Shown in pieces: positions 9,519-16,148 of a DNA stretch of 64,000 bases. The first letter of the stretch is position 1; each line of letters opens with the position of its first letter. This stretch comes from Gammaproteobacteria bacterium (GTDB taxonomy: Bacteria; Pseudomonadota; Gammaproteobacteria; Xanthomonadales; Marinicellaceae), in NCBI GenBank assembly GCA_030430025.1, contig JAUIGR010000008.1, positions 1 through 64,000 of the forward strand. The letters run 5' to 3'. Under the pieces are notes generated by a model. That model saw nothing but the letters and a program-made list of their open reading frames with translations, had not been told where the DNA came from and searched no databases. Made by a program: the position numbers and the translations under genes.

Positions 9519-10971
9519 GTCGAACCTGAAGAATCCATTTTATAGAGTAACTCATTGTATTTTTTTGAAGCAAGATGAATCATATTTCATCAGTTCAATG
9601 CTGATTTTTTCAAAGGCACAATAAAACCACCTCAACAACTTGGCAAAGTTGAATGCAGCAGCTGCCAACACGGCATTATTTTGATTACCATCTTTACCTT
9701 TGAGGTAGTTTCTATCCATCCTGTGATCTGATTTGATGTGACCAATGATTGGTTCCACTGCAGCACGCCGCTTCATCCATCTACGCATTGATCGGGTGGC
9801 TTTTTTTGGGATTTTTCCAACCAAATGAACCTTTGTGCTGCCTTTAACATCATGCCCCTTATAACCACCGTCACAGTAGGCATGTTTGGGTTCTTTGCCT
9901 GTATGCTTCTTACAGTTACCAAGCGCATCATCCAGGGTATGTCCATCAAATGGATTATCAAAGCTTAAAGCCGATAATATCCAATTGTTCTTTGATGATG
10001 AAACAATGGATACCTTGTTACCAAACTCATACTTTTTATGAGTTTTGCCTTTGGCAATACAGAATACCGCCTCCTCATGTACCGAATATACTTTATTCTT
10101 GTCATGGCGCTGTTGATTGAAGATAAGGGTTGCCCGTTCCAGTAAAGCAGTTAACTGTTCATTGGGTTCATGACATTTACGTGATATGTCTCGGATAACT
10201 CGACCCAAAAAGGTTTTGAGTTTTCTGGTTTGTTTTGCAGCTCGCTTCATTTGTCTGGCATGAGAATAGCGTCCTTGCATGATTAAAGCTTTCTTACCAA
10301 CGCGTTGGTGCTTTGGCGTAGCTTGATGCCATGCTCTACAGCCATCTTTACCAATGCCACTCGTGCTTTTTGATACAGCTTGGCATCAGTTGGGAAAGTG
10401 ATGTTCTTCTCCTGTACTGTTGTATCAACATTAACATGGTGTGTCTCTGAGGCTGTGATCAAATCGGTAGCTTGAGCTACCTTGATGGTTTCGGCTAACA
10501 GGGTTTCAAGCTTATCTCCAACACGGTTTCTCCATTTGATTAAAGTGGTTGGGTGTAAAGGCATTTGATGTTGTAGAAATTCAAAACCACAGAAATATTG
10601 CCAATAAGGATTCTCAACCCACCGTTCCACAACACTTTCATCACTTTCGTTGAACGTGTATTTCAGGTAATGCAAGCCTGCAAGCAGGCGTGTTGGTAGT
10701 GGGGGCTGGCCTGCGCCTGCTTTATAAACCACGTCAATTTCACTTTCCAGTCGTTGCCAGTTTATCTGTTTGGCCAGTTTAACAAGCGGGTGCTTTAAAT
10801 TAATAATTTGGGACAGTTGTGACCTGAAAAGATCAGGGTGGTTATTAGGTTTTTTGGGTTTCATATTGCAAGGTTTTGAGTGATAACAAATGCTTTTCTT
10901 GCAATTTATTTTACCATATATTGATATTATAATGTTTAATATCAATAGGTTATTGATTTTTCAGGTTCGAC
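9519..10971. mobile_element. IS5-type insertion sequence, about 1.45 kb, with inverted ends and 6-bp flanking repeats
   Basis: Ends are GTCGAACCTGAA at the left and its reverse complement TTCAGGTTCGAC at the right, enclosing a transposase frame of the IS5 kind on the minus strand. The hexamer TAATTA flanks both sides (9513-9518 and 10972-10977); it is palindromic, so it reads both as a direct repeat and as an extension of the inverted repeat. The right end abuts a fragment of a related non-coding element that starts GTCAGTCCTGAAAAAG at 10978. The same terminal sequence recurs at 53946 and 61700. The element is probably not autonomous, because its transposase frame is broken. Confidence 0.85.
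9552..10864 (-). pseudogene. IS5-family transposase, frameshifted
   Basis: Two adjacent ORFs together make one IS5-type DDE transposase. The upstream piece (start ATG at 10864, MKPKKPNNHPDLF) holds PPLPTRLLAGLHYLKYTFN, a family hallmark, and the first acidic residue in VNVDTTVQEK. It ends early after KLRQSTNALVRKL. The downstream piece resumes at MQGRYSHARQMKRA and carries the second Asp (YCDGGYKGHD) and the Glu region (RAAVEPIIGHIKSDHRM). Reading the DNA across the break, the -1 frame gives RVGKKALIM, as expected, so one base appears to be missing near 10305. No classic slippery heptamer is visible, so loss of function is more likely than programmed frameshifting. Confidence 0.85.
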
Positions 10972-10977
10972 TAATTA

Positions 10978-11020
10978 GTCAGTCCTGAAAAAGTCCTTCC
11001 TGGCCTTTTTCAGCATTGGT
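10978..11020. repeat. Fragment of the GTC...CCTGAAAAA terminal-repeat element (MITE-like)
   Basis: Forty-three bases starting GTCAGTCCTGAAAAAGTC match, in reverse complement, the right end of the element at 61700-62004 with only a few differences. After about 11020 the similarity stops. It lies directly against the right flank of the IS5-type element, which suggests the IS landed next to or inside an older copy. Confidence 0.7.
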
Positions 11021-11064
11021 AAAGAAACATCCACTACCGTAATTCATTGGCCTTGTAGTAGCTT

Positions 11065-11174
11065 AAGCCATGTCCGCTGGTTCAGGTTGTTACCGAGCGC
11101 TTGCGCGACAGGGCAACCTGAAGGCATTCAGCGGGGCTCGTTACAGGAGGCGCGCAAGCGTCTCCTGTAATGGC
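11065..11174. repeat. Integron repeat D, copy 1 (truncated attC-like palindrome)
   Basis: A 110-bp stretch from AAGCCATGTC to CTCCTGTAATGGC that is nearly identical to 12442-12551. It contains the nested inverted repeats TTCAGGTTGTTAC/GGCAACCTGAA and TTACAGGAG/CTCCTGTAA. The outer partner arm AACGAGCCCCGCTGAA present next to copy 2 is missing here. This copy is therefore probably a cut-down attC-like site at the far end of the array. Confidence 0.65.
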
Positions 11175-11263
11175 GGCGTTCAGGGGCGTTTGAGGCGATG
11201 GCCGTTTTTGCAACAGCAAAAATGGGCAGCGGGTTAAACGCCCCTTGCAACGTGTTGTTCGGC
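11175..11263 (-). other. attC-like site of the DUF6265 cassette
   Basis: Just past the stop of the cassette gene, the minus strand reads GCCGAAC (close to the RYYYAAC core), then a strong hairpin with arms AGGGGCGTTT/AAACGCCCCT and an inner hairpin GTTTTTGCAACAGCAAAAAT (plus strand). The distal GTTRRRY core is not recognisable because the sequence runs into repeat D. Position and structure fit an attC whose outer half has been replaced. Confidence 0.55.
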
Positions 11264-11272
11264 GTCAGCATG

Positions 11273-11785
11273 CTATCGCTGGACATGCTGAGTTGGACCA
11301 TCACATTTCCTGTTTCTTAAGGGGAATTCAATCGTCTTGATCTTTCCGAGAGACGTTTCACCCTCGATGAAGCCGAGTAGCTTTTCCTGCGATAGTCTTC
11401 TGTACCCGACGCGCTGCGGAAAATCATGGGCTGCATTTTCAAACGTCACGTGTCTCGGCCCTATAGAGATCATTCCAAAAGTGGTTGAAGCCTGCCCTGA
11501 CGGGTACGCGACAAATATTACACCTGCCCCATCAGCGCGGATCTCCATAAACTCATATGCAACCGTCTCACCATTTCGAACTGTCCTAGAAATACCGAAA
11601 AGTGAGCCACCTGCCGCTGTGGTCCAAATTTCATCAGGCCCGCCTTGGCTATTCGATGACTCCCAGCATCCCGTAAGCCAGCCAAGTTGGTTGACCGTCT
11701 CAACAGTGCTCGAAGCGAATAGTTTAGGCACGACAGTCACCGATGCTACCAATGCGAGACAACAAATACCTCGCGAGGTTTTCAT
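11273..11785 (-). CDS. DUF6265-type exported protein, integron cassette gene 3
   Basis: 170 aa with an N-terminal hydrophobic signal (ICCLALVASVTVVPKLFASS). The family pattern is visible: LGWLTGCWESS, ISRTVRNGETVAYEFMEI, YPSGQASTTF, FENAAHDFPQRVGYRR and a closing RKCDG. These proteins have a lipocalin-like small beta-barrel look but no settled function. It sits in the integron in the expected orientation, reading away from intI, and is followed by an attC-like hairpin. Its ATG overlaps the TGA of a 15-codon leader ORF (ATGA) supplied by repeat E3, and no Shine-Dalgarno lies directly before its own start. Translation is therefore probably coupled to the leader. Confidence 0.8.
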   Translation of the reverse strand: MKTSRGICCLALVASVTVVPKLFASSTVETVNQLGWLTGCWESSNSQGGPDEIWTTAAGGSLFGISRTVRNGETVAYEFMEIRADGAGVIFVAYPSGQASTTFGMISIGPRHVTFENAAHDFPQRVGYRRLSQEKLLGFIEGETSLGKIKTIEFPLRNRKCDGPTQHVQR

Positions 11786-11829
11786 GATGCTGAATGGCCA
11801 AGTTGAGTTGCAAATTGTACATGAATCAT
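11782..11829 (-). CDS. 15-codon leader ORF in integron repeat E3
   Basis: Reads ATG ATT CAT GTA CAA TTT GCA and so on, to a TGA that overlaps the next gene's ATG. The peptide is MIHVQFATQLGHSAS. A strong ribosome binding site (AAAGGAG) lies 8 nt upstream. The same leader is found in the E1 and E2 repeats with a GTG start. It parallels ORF-11 in class 1 attI sites, known to boost translation of cassettes lacking their own ribosome binding site. The role here is inferred. Confidence 0.6.
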   Translation of the reverse strand: MIHVQFATQLGHSAS

Positions 11830-11945
11830 GGTGCTTGCTCCTTTATTTAATGGATAATTTGTCGGCTCGAACGATTTTGTTCTGAAGGCGCTTTGCGCCT
11901 GAAAACGAAATTATGCGAGTCGCCTTGCGACTCAACTCGGCCATT
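11793..11945 (-). repeat. Integron repeat E, copy 3
   Basis: About 153 bp bounded by inverted ends AATGGCC(A/G)AGTTGAGT and ACTCAACTCGGCCATT. On the minus strand it holds a hairpin GAGTCGC-AAG-GCGACTC, a hairpin AGGCGC-AAA-GCGCCT, then AAAGGAG and the leader ORF. Its first core, GTTGAGT, matches the integron crossover consensus GTTRRRY. The far end carries ACTCAAC, which matches RYYYAAC. It lies directly in front of the DUF6265 gene. Confidence 0.8.
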
Positions 11946-12009
11946 CCAAAGCAGCGGCGCGCGCTAGCGCGTCCAGCCCGTAGGGCGATGCTGCCTTTGC
12001 TTGTTATGT
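11930..12009 (-). other. attC site of the DUF3024 cassette
   Basis: Eighty bases just past the gene stop. Cores are ACATAAC at the gene side and GTTGAGT at the next-cassette side (minus strand), which matches the attC pattern of inverse core and core. Between them lie the L-type arms CAAAGGCAGC/GCTGCTTTG and a GC-rich centre with a GCGCGCTAGCGCG palindrome. This is the best preserved conventional attC in the array. Confidence 0.75.
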
Positions 12010-12011
12010 GT

Positions 12012-12359
12012 TTAGCCCCAAAAACAACAATGCTCATCTTGCTTTACCACTGATAGAAACTCTTCAAGATGCTTTACCTCTGGCACAGGCTCATACCTGT
12101 GCCACTTCATATCACTGCGGTGCCAGTATATTCGCCATTCTTTTTGAGATTTCACGAAAGTGGCCTTTGCGACAGGAGTTTCCATTTTTTCTTTTGGGTT
12201 GTTCCATACTGGCCTTATCTCGAATAGCTCTACGCTTTGATTTGATAAGCGATAACCAATATCCAATTCATTTCGGATGTGTGTAGGCGGTCGGTTGCTC
12301 TCAAGAAATTTCTCTAGTTCTCGCTCACACCGTTTTTCTTCAAATTCACTAATTGCCAC
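12012..12359 (-). CDS. DUF3024 domain protein, integron cassette gene 2
   Basis: 115 aa starting at a GTG (12359) with GAGAG 6-8 nt upstream. The whole protein follows the DUF3024 pattern: EKRCERELEKFLESNRPP, HIRNELDIGYRLSNQSVELF, EIRPVWNNP, PVAKATFVKSQKEWRIYW and MKWHRYEPVPEVKHLEEFL. The family is small, cytosolic, of unknown function, and often found in accessory regions. Orientation away from intI and the attC immediately downstream make it a genuine cassette. Unlike cassettes 1 and 3 it has no E leader in front; it is preceded by the large palindromic site at 12384-12523. Confidence 0.85.
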   Translation of the reverse strand: MAISEFEEKRCERELEKFLESNRPPTHIRNELDIGYRLSNQSVELFEIRPVWNNPKEKMETPVAKATFVKSQKEWRIYWHRSDMKWHRYEPVPEVKHLEEFLSVVKQDEHCCFWG

Positions 12360-12383
12360 GATTATCTCTCAGAGTGTTTTGGC

Positions 12384-12523
12384 ACATAACGAGCCCCGCT
12401 GAACAACAGCGTGGCTTGGGTTAAAATTTTGATTTTAGCACAAGCCATGTCTGTTGGTTCAGGTTGTTACGGAGCGCTTGCGCGACGGGACAACCTGAAG
12501 GCATTCAGCGGGGCTCGTTACAG
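12384..12523 (-). other. Long attC-like palindrome (140 bp), containing repeat D copy 2
   Basis: Outer arms TAACGAGCCCCGCTGAA and TTCAGCGGGGCTCGTTA form a perfect 17-bp inverted repeat, bordered by ACATAAC on one side and GTTACAG on the other. A nested hairpin with arms TTCAGGTTGT/ACAACCTGAA and a GCGC-rich tip lies inside. The size and branched fold recall large VCR-type attC sites. Repeat D copy 2 (12442-12551) overlaps its right half. Confidence 0.65.
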
Positions 12524-12551
12524 GAGGCGCGCAAGCGTCTCCTGTAATGGC
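12442..12551. repeat. Integron repeat D, copy 2
   Basis: 110 bp nearly identical to 11065-11174, ending with the hairpin TTACAGGAG-12-CTCCTGTAA that runs into repeat E2. It shows that segments have been copied or recombined within the array. Confidence 0.75.
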
Positions 12552-12667
12552 CGAGTTGAGTTGCAAATTGTACATGAATCACGGTGCTTGCTCCTTTATT
12601 TATGGATAATTTGTCGGCTCGAACGATTTTGTTCTGAAGGCGCTTTGCGCCTGATGACAAAATTGGG
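12546..12667 (-). repeat. Integron repeat E, copy 2 (5' end truncated), no gene behind it
   Basis: Shares about 120 bp with E1, including the GTG leader ORF and AAAGGAG, but the first 30 or so bases with the GTTGAGT core are replaced by the attC-like arm of cassette 1. The leader frame runs 26 codons (12505-12582) into the palindrome instead of into a gene. It is therefore a gene-less cassette or a rearrangement product. The 12360-12791 interval holds only this repeat and attC-like sites. Confidence 0.7.
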
Positions 12668-12762
12668 GGCCAAACGTAGTGGAACCAATTTGCGGTAAAG
12701 TGAGCAAAGCGAACCGCAAATTGGCGGAGCGTAGTTTGGTCCCTTGCTTGTGTTTGTTAGGC
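12668..12762 (-). other. attC-like site of cassette 1, hybrid
   Basis: The minus strand starts with GCCTAAC (perfect RYYYAAC), then has the arms GGGaCCAAAC/GTTTGGCCC with a single extra base on one side, and a strong central hairpin CCAATTTGCGGT/ACCGCAAATTGG. The distal core is lost because the site runs directly into repeat E2. One unpaired base in the arm is a normal attC feature that sets strand choice. Confidence 0.65.
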
Positions 12763-12791
12763 GCATATTGCACGCTAATTTTGAAACCATG

Positions 12792-13205
12792 CTAAGAATG
12801 ACTGTAGACATAAACACCGTAAACGGCGCGACTACCCAATACAATATTCAATGCTTTTTCTGGCCAAAGTGGATCTGGATCTTGAAGGAGATATGGCCCA
12901 TTGAACCAATCACCTGAGGGAGTCAAAATCGCAAAAGTCATATGGTCAGATGTCATTTTCGAAACAGGATAGACTACATATTGAGATTCAGGTAATTGAT
13001 AGGGAAATTCAGAAACCCCAAATCCATAGTCATTCATTATTTCCTTCTCGTAAAGGCAATAATAATCCCACTTCCAATTTTCGTTATATGGAAGATCGTC
13101 ATCTTCAATCAGCTTAAATGGCTCCATCCGCTGACGAACCATCTCCTCGATATCCGAATCAATAATCTCATTCGCACTAAAGAGTACTAACGTGTAGAAC
13201 TTCAT
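12792..13205 (-). CDS. Hypothetical protein, integron cassette gene 1
   Basis: 137 aa, acidic and rich in aromatic residues (MKFYTLVLFSANEI; YCLYEKEIMNDYGFGVSEF; GVYVYSHS). No signal peptide and no family recognised. It is the first cassette after the presumed attI and reads away from intI; GCCTAAC of an attC follows 29 bp beyond its stop. Its ATG lies 9 nt after the TAG of the 12-codon leader carried by repeat E1, with only a weak AGGCGA as a possible ribosome binding site. Reinitiation from the leader is therefore plausible. Function unknown. Confidence 0.7.
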   Translation of the reverse strand: MKFYTLVLFSANEIIDSDIEEMVRQRMEPFKLIEDDDLPYNENWKWDYYCLYEKEIMNDYGFGVSEFPYQLPESQYVVYPVSKMTSDHMTFAILTPSGDWFNGPYLLQDPDPLWPEKALNIVLGSRAVYGVYVYSHS

Positions 13206-13214
13206 ACGTATCGC

Positions 13215-13253
13215 CTAATGGCCGAGTTGAGTTGCAAATTGTACATGAATCAC
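13215..13253 (-). CDS. 12-codon leader ORF in integron repeat E1
   Basis: GTG start, peptide (V/M)IHVQFATQLGH, stop TAG 9 nt before the cassette 1 ATG. It has the same AAAGGAG ribosome binding site with 8-nt spacing as in E3. The stop codon is partly made by the junction sequence CATTAGGC, so the length of the leader depends on which cassette follows. Confidence 0.55.
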   Translation of the reverse strand: MIHVQFATQLGH

Positions 13254-13368
13254 GGTGCTTGCTCCTTTATTTATGGATAATTTGTCGGCTCGAACGATTT
13301 TGTTCTGAAGGCGCTTTGCGCCTGATGACAAAATTGGGCGAGTCGCCTTGCGACTCAACTCGGCCATT
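13217..13368 (-). repeat. Integron repeat E, copy 1 (attI-proximal, complete)
   Basis: 152 bp with perfect 16-bp inverted ends AATGGCCGAGTTGAGT/ACTCAACTCGGCCATT. It holds the two small hairpins, the ribosome binding site and the leader ORF described for copy 3. It is the first unit downstream of the presumed attI. Confidence 0.85.
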
Positions 13369-13406
13369 CCAAAGGCGCAAAGCGCCTTTGGAACAATTTA
13401 TTAAAC
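13353..13406 (-). other. Presumed attI or first attC-like site
   Basis: Contains GTTGAGT (core, minus strand), the palindrome CCAAAGGCGC-AAA-GCGCCTTTGG and, on the intI side, GTTTAAT, a degenerate inverse core. It lies between intI and the first cassette, where attI is expected. True attI sites are usually not so palindromic, so it may be an attC captured beside attI. Confidence 0.45.
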
Positions 13407-13510
13407 ATGCATTTTAGCATTTTTAACTCAGTAAAATTCCTTAACATCACCTATTTTTGAGCTTTTTTCGTTAAAAATCGATGTTTTTTCTTGTATTTTT
13501 GCGTTTTTAT

Positions 13511-13540
13511 TTGACTATTTCGTGTTTAAAACGCTTTAAT
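13511..13540 (+). promoter_or_regulatory. Candidate intI promoter
   Basis: TTGACT and TTTAAT separated by 18 bp, 39 bp before the intI ATG. Each matches the sigma-70 boxes in five of six positions. No CTGT-N8-ACAG LexA operator was seen, so SOS control as in class 1 integrons is not supported. A cassette promoter reading left should also lie in 13400-13600, but none stands out. Confidence 0.4.
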
Positions 13541-13578
13541 GCGCTATTATCTAAATATATCGTGGTTATAACGCATTT

Positions 13579-14541
13579 ATGAAGCTATTAGATCAAGTCA
13601 GGATGAAAATAAAGTTTCTGAGATACAGTGATGAAACGGCAAAGATATATGTTTATTGGATTAAACAATTTATTTTGTTTCACCAGAAAAAGCATCCTGC
13701 AGATATGGGTAAAGTTGAAATTGAAAAGTTTTTGACTTTTTTAGCCACACACAGAAAAGTTTCAGCCGCTACGCAAAACCAAGCTTTTAATGCCCTCATT
13801 TTTCTTTATCACAAGGTACTTGATATCTCGCTTGAAAACCAAAATATCAATGCTTTAAGGGCGAAACAGAGAATTCATCTCCCTACTGTTTTAAGTACCA
13901 AAGAAGTCAAACATCTGCTCAATCAATTCAATGACAATATTTACAAACTGATAACCCAAACCATTTATGGTTGTGGATTAAGGATTTCTGAAGCCCTGAA
14001 TTTAAGGGTTAAAGATTTAGATTTTGAGTATAATCGGATTATTATTTGGGACAGTAAATCACTTGGCGACAGGTCATTACCCATGCCTAAACAGCTGATT
14101 GAGCCCTATCAAAAATTAATTTCCAAGAATAAAACAACTTATAAGAAAGACATAGCAGATGGTTACGGCTCTGTTGCGCTTCCCAATGCTTTAAAAAGGA
14201 AATATCCAAATGCAGACAGGGAATTTAAGTGGCAATTTTTATTTCAGATGAATAAAGTGTCAAAAGATCCCAAGTCAGGTGTTACCAAAAGACATCATGT
14301 TTTATCCAGCACCTATAATCGAAACTTGAATAAGGCGGTTAAAAAATCAGAAATAAATAAGAAAATCACCGCGCACACCTTACGACATTCTTATGCCACA
14401 CATTTGTTACAAGCAGGTATCGACATAAGGACGATTCAGGAACTTTTAGGTCATAAAAGCTTAGAAACGACCATGATTTATACGCATGTGGTGAAAGAAC
14501 TCAGTGAGAACAATCGTTTTAGCCCTTTGGATTATCTTTGA
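13579..14541 (+). CDS. intI: Integron integrase (IntI-type tyrosine recombinase)
   Basis: 320 aa. The N-terminal SAM-like DNA-binding domain covers about 1-95 and the catalytic domain about 100-315. Catalytic residues are visible: R135 (CGLRISEA), H266-x2-R269 ([11 protein letters not shown]), H292 (LGHKSLE) and nucleophile Y301 (MIYTHV). The integron-specific extra helix is present at about 200-240 ([18 protein letters not shown], then SGVTKRHHV), which separates IntI from XerC/D. The C-terminal SPLDYL is also typical. It is transcribed divergently from the cassette genes, the usual layout. The frame is intact and could be active. Confidence 0.95.
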   Translation: MKLLDQVRMKIKFLRYSDETAKIYVYWIKQFILFHQKKHPADMGKVEIEKFLTFLATHRKVSAATQNQAFNALIFLYHKVLDISLENQNINALRAKQRIHLPTVLSTKEVKHLLNQFNDNIYKLITQTIYGCGLRISEALNLRVKDLDFEYNRIIIWDSKSLGDRSLPMPKQLIEPYQKLISKNKTTYKKDIADGYGSVALPNALKRKYPNADREFKWQFLFQMNKVSKDPKSGVTKRHHVLSSTYNRNLNKAVKKSEINKKITAHTLRHSYATHLLQAGIDIRTIQELLGHKSLETTMIYTHVVKELSENNRFSPLDYL

Positions 14542-14690
14542 AAAAATAAAGAATTGGCAGAACCACTGCACTTGAAAGGTTCAAATTGATCAGCCACCTT
14601 ATCCGCAAGTTTATAGACATCAGGCTCAAAACTATTTTGGTTACAATTTATCTGTGCAAAACGCATTAATAGTTGACCAAGAACAGTCAT
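14532..14690 (-). CDS. Possible small ORF (52 aa), unrecognised
   Basis: ATG at 14690 to TAA at 14532, overlapping the last bases of intI in the opposite direction. The peptide begins [16 protein letters not shown] and is not similar to anything recognised. There is no good ribosome binding site, so it may be chance. Confidence 0.2.
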   Translation of the reverse strand: MTVLGQLLMRFAQINCNQNSFEPDVYKLADKVADQFEPFKCSGSANSLFFQR

Positions 14691-14730
14691 GAAATGTACT
14701 CAGGCTAAGGACAAATTTGAGGCTGTTTTA

Positions 14731-15975
14731 TTACTGTGTCTTAATGGTCACACCTAATGTTGTCTGCACTTGCTGAACAGGTGTCACGAATGTATGATCT
14801 GTACCCATGCCGCTAAGTATTCCCCAGGCTGTCGTACTCCATGACCAAGGTCCGCCACTGTCTCCTGGAATTGAGTTAACACCCGTTACCATCAACATAT
14901 TAGTTAGTACCACTCCTGGATAACCAGTCATTGTGGTTGCTATATTGTTAGTAACAACCTGATGGTTACAAGAACGGATATCTGATGAACGCCCATAACC
15001 ACAGACCGTCATCCCGAAGATCATGATAATAGTAGGCCTAATACTTTCCACTGGACGCAAGGAACTGGGACTGGCCCAATATTCGGCTGGCTCAATGTGA
15101 ACCGTGGTGTGGTATTCAGAATCGCCACCTTTCCCAAAATTCTGTTTGCGATGTTTCATTCCATAGATACTCACAGGGGATTCTTCAAATTGATTGAGTG
15201 CTGTACAGTGCCCTGCTGTGACAATACCATCACCATTCGGACCAGAAACTGACCAACCACTGGTGCACCTCCGCAAACCATCTCTACGTAACCAATGACC
15301 TCCTCGACTGTGTAGCAATTCAATAATATCACCTCGACCTACTTCGATTTCATATTCTATCTCAGCCATCGACAAACCATCAAACAAGACACGTTCGTCT
15401 TCATCCAGTCCATCCTCACTGGCAATAATGCGATCCAGTGCCTCCCTTGACAACGCCTCTTTGTGATCCTCAACTTTCATTTGCAGTTTAATTAAATTGG
15501 TTTTGTGATTAAAGTAGCTTATGAAATTGGTCAGATCGTTCGCTACTAACACTTGAGCCAAATACTCGGCTCTTTGTTCTTGTTCCTGAAAACTGTAAAC
15601 ACCTCCGCCTGTGAAATCAACATTCAAGGTTGTTCGCACCTCAGGCATATCGCCAACAAACTCAACATACCCTTGACTCGCCGGGACTGGATCAAGCCAA
15701 ACCCGTGAAATCTGATTAGGGTAATCACGCAATAACGTTTCAAAAAAGGCGGTGAATTGATCTTGAAACTGTAGTGATCTCCTGATTTCTTCAGTCCCAG
15801 CACCTATTTCTTTTGACAATATATTGATGTCTTCACTCAGGGCTTGCTCTTTTGTTTGTATGCGTTCAGTATTTACGAGCTCATTTTTTGCAACATGACT
15901 CTCATCGGCCATGGTTGTTCCCAATGCACATAACAGAATCATAAAAGTTAGGCTTTTAAGTTTTGTTTTATTCAT
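14731..15975 (-). CDS. Secreted trypsin-like serine protease with N-terminal pro-region (alpha-lytic/streptogrisin type)
   Basis: 414 aa. Signal peptide at about 1-23 (LTFMILLCALGTTMA). A charged pro-region of roughly 200 residues follows, then a catalytic domain of about 190 residues. The triad is visible: His in GDGIVTAGHC, Asp probably in KGGDSEYHTT, Ser in SIPGDSGGPWSW. Cysteine pairs around the His loop (RRCTSGW...TAGHC) and in the middle (TVCGYGRSSDIRSC) match the streptogrisin/alpha-lytic group, whose pro-regions act as folding chaperones. It probably acts outside the cell in protein scavenging. It is convergent with intI and lies near a dead subtilisin-type gene. Confidence 0.85.
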   Translation of the reverse strand: MNKTKLKSLTFMILLCALGTTMADESHVAKNELVNTERIQTKEQALSEDINILSKEIGAGTEEIRRSLQFQDQFTAFFETLLRDYPNQISRVWLDPVPASQGYVEFVGDMPEVRTTLNVDFTGGGVYSFQEQEQRAEYLAQVLVANDLTNFISYFNHKTNLIKLQMKVEDHKEALSREALDRIIASEDGLDEDERVLFDGLSMAEIEYEIEVGRGDIIELLHSRGGHWLRRDGLRRCTSGWSVSGPNGDGIVTAGHCTALNQFEESPVSIYGMKHRKQNFGKGGDSEYHTTVHIEPAEYWASPSSLRPVESIRPTIIMIFGMTVCGYGRSSDIRSCNHQVVTNNIATTMTGYPGVVLTNMLMVTGVNSIPGDSGGPWSWSTTAWGILSGMGTDHTFVTPVQQVQTTLGVTIKTQ

Positions 15976-16148
15976 AAAAAACGCCTCACACTGAGTTTAC
16001 ACACTTGATAAAAAATTCATCGTTTAATCAAAGACGATGATTGATTGATGTAACCATCGAAGTTTTGCTTATGGGAAGATCAAAATTTTTCAATTTTCTT
16101 AATTCTATTCCTTAATGCACAAACTAGCCTTGGAAGATTAATCAATAT

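Noticed and set aside
11337-11885. 182-aa plus-strand ORF opposite the DUF6265 cassette gene
   Set aside because: Shadow of the recognised DUF6265 frame; its C-terminal part translates repeat E and no family pattern is visible.
12596-12844. 82-aa minus-strand ORF spanning the attC of cassette 1
   Set aside because: Overlaps the end of cassette gene 1 in another frame and translates attC stems.
13579-14541. Reading the integrase as XerC/XerD
   Set aside because: The IntI-specific insertion ([18 protein letters not shown]) and the divergent cassette array point to an integron integrase.
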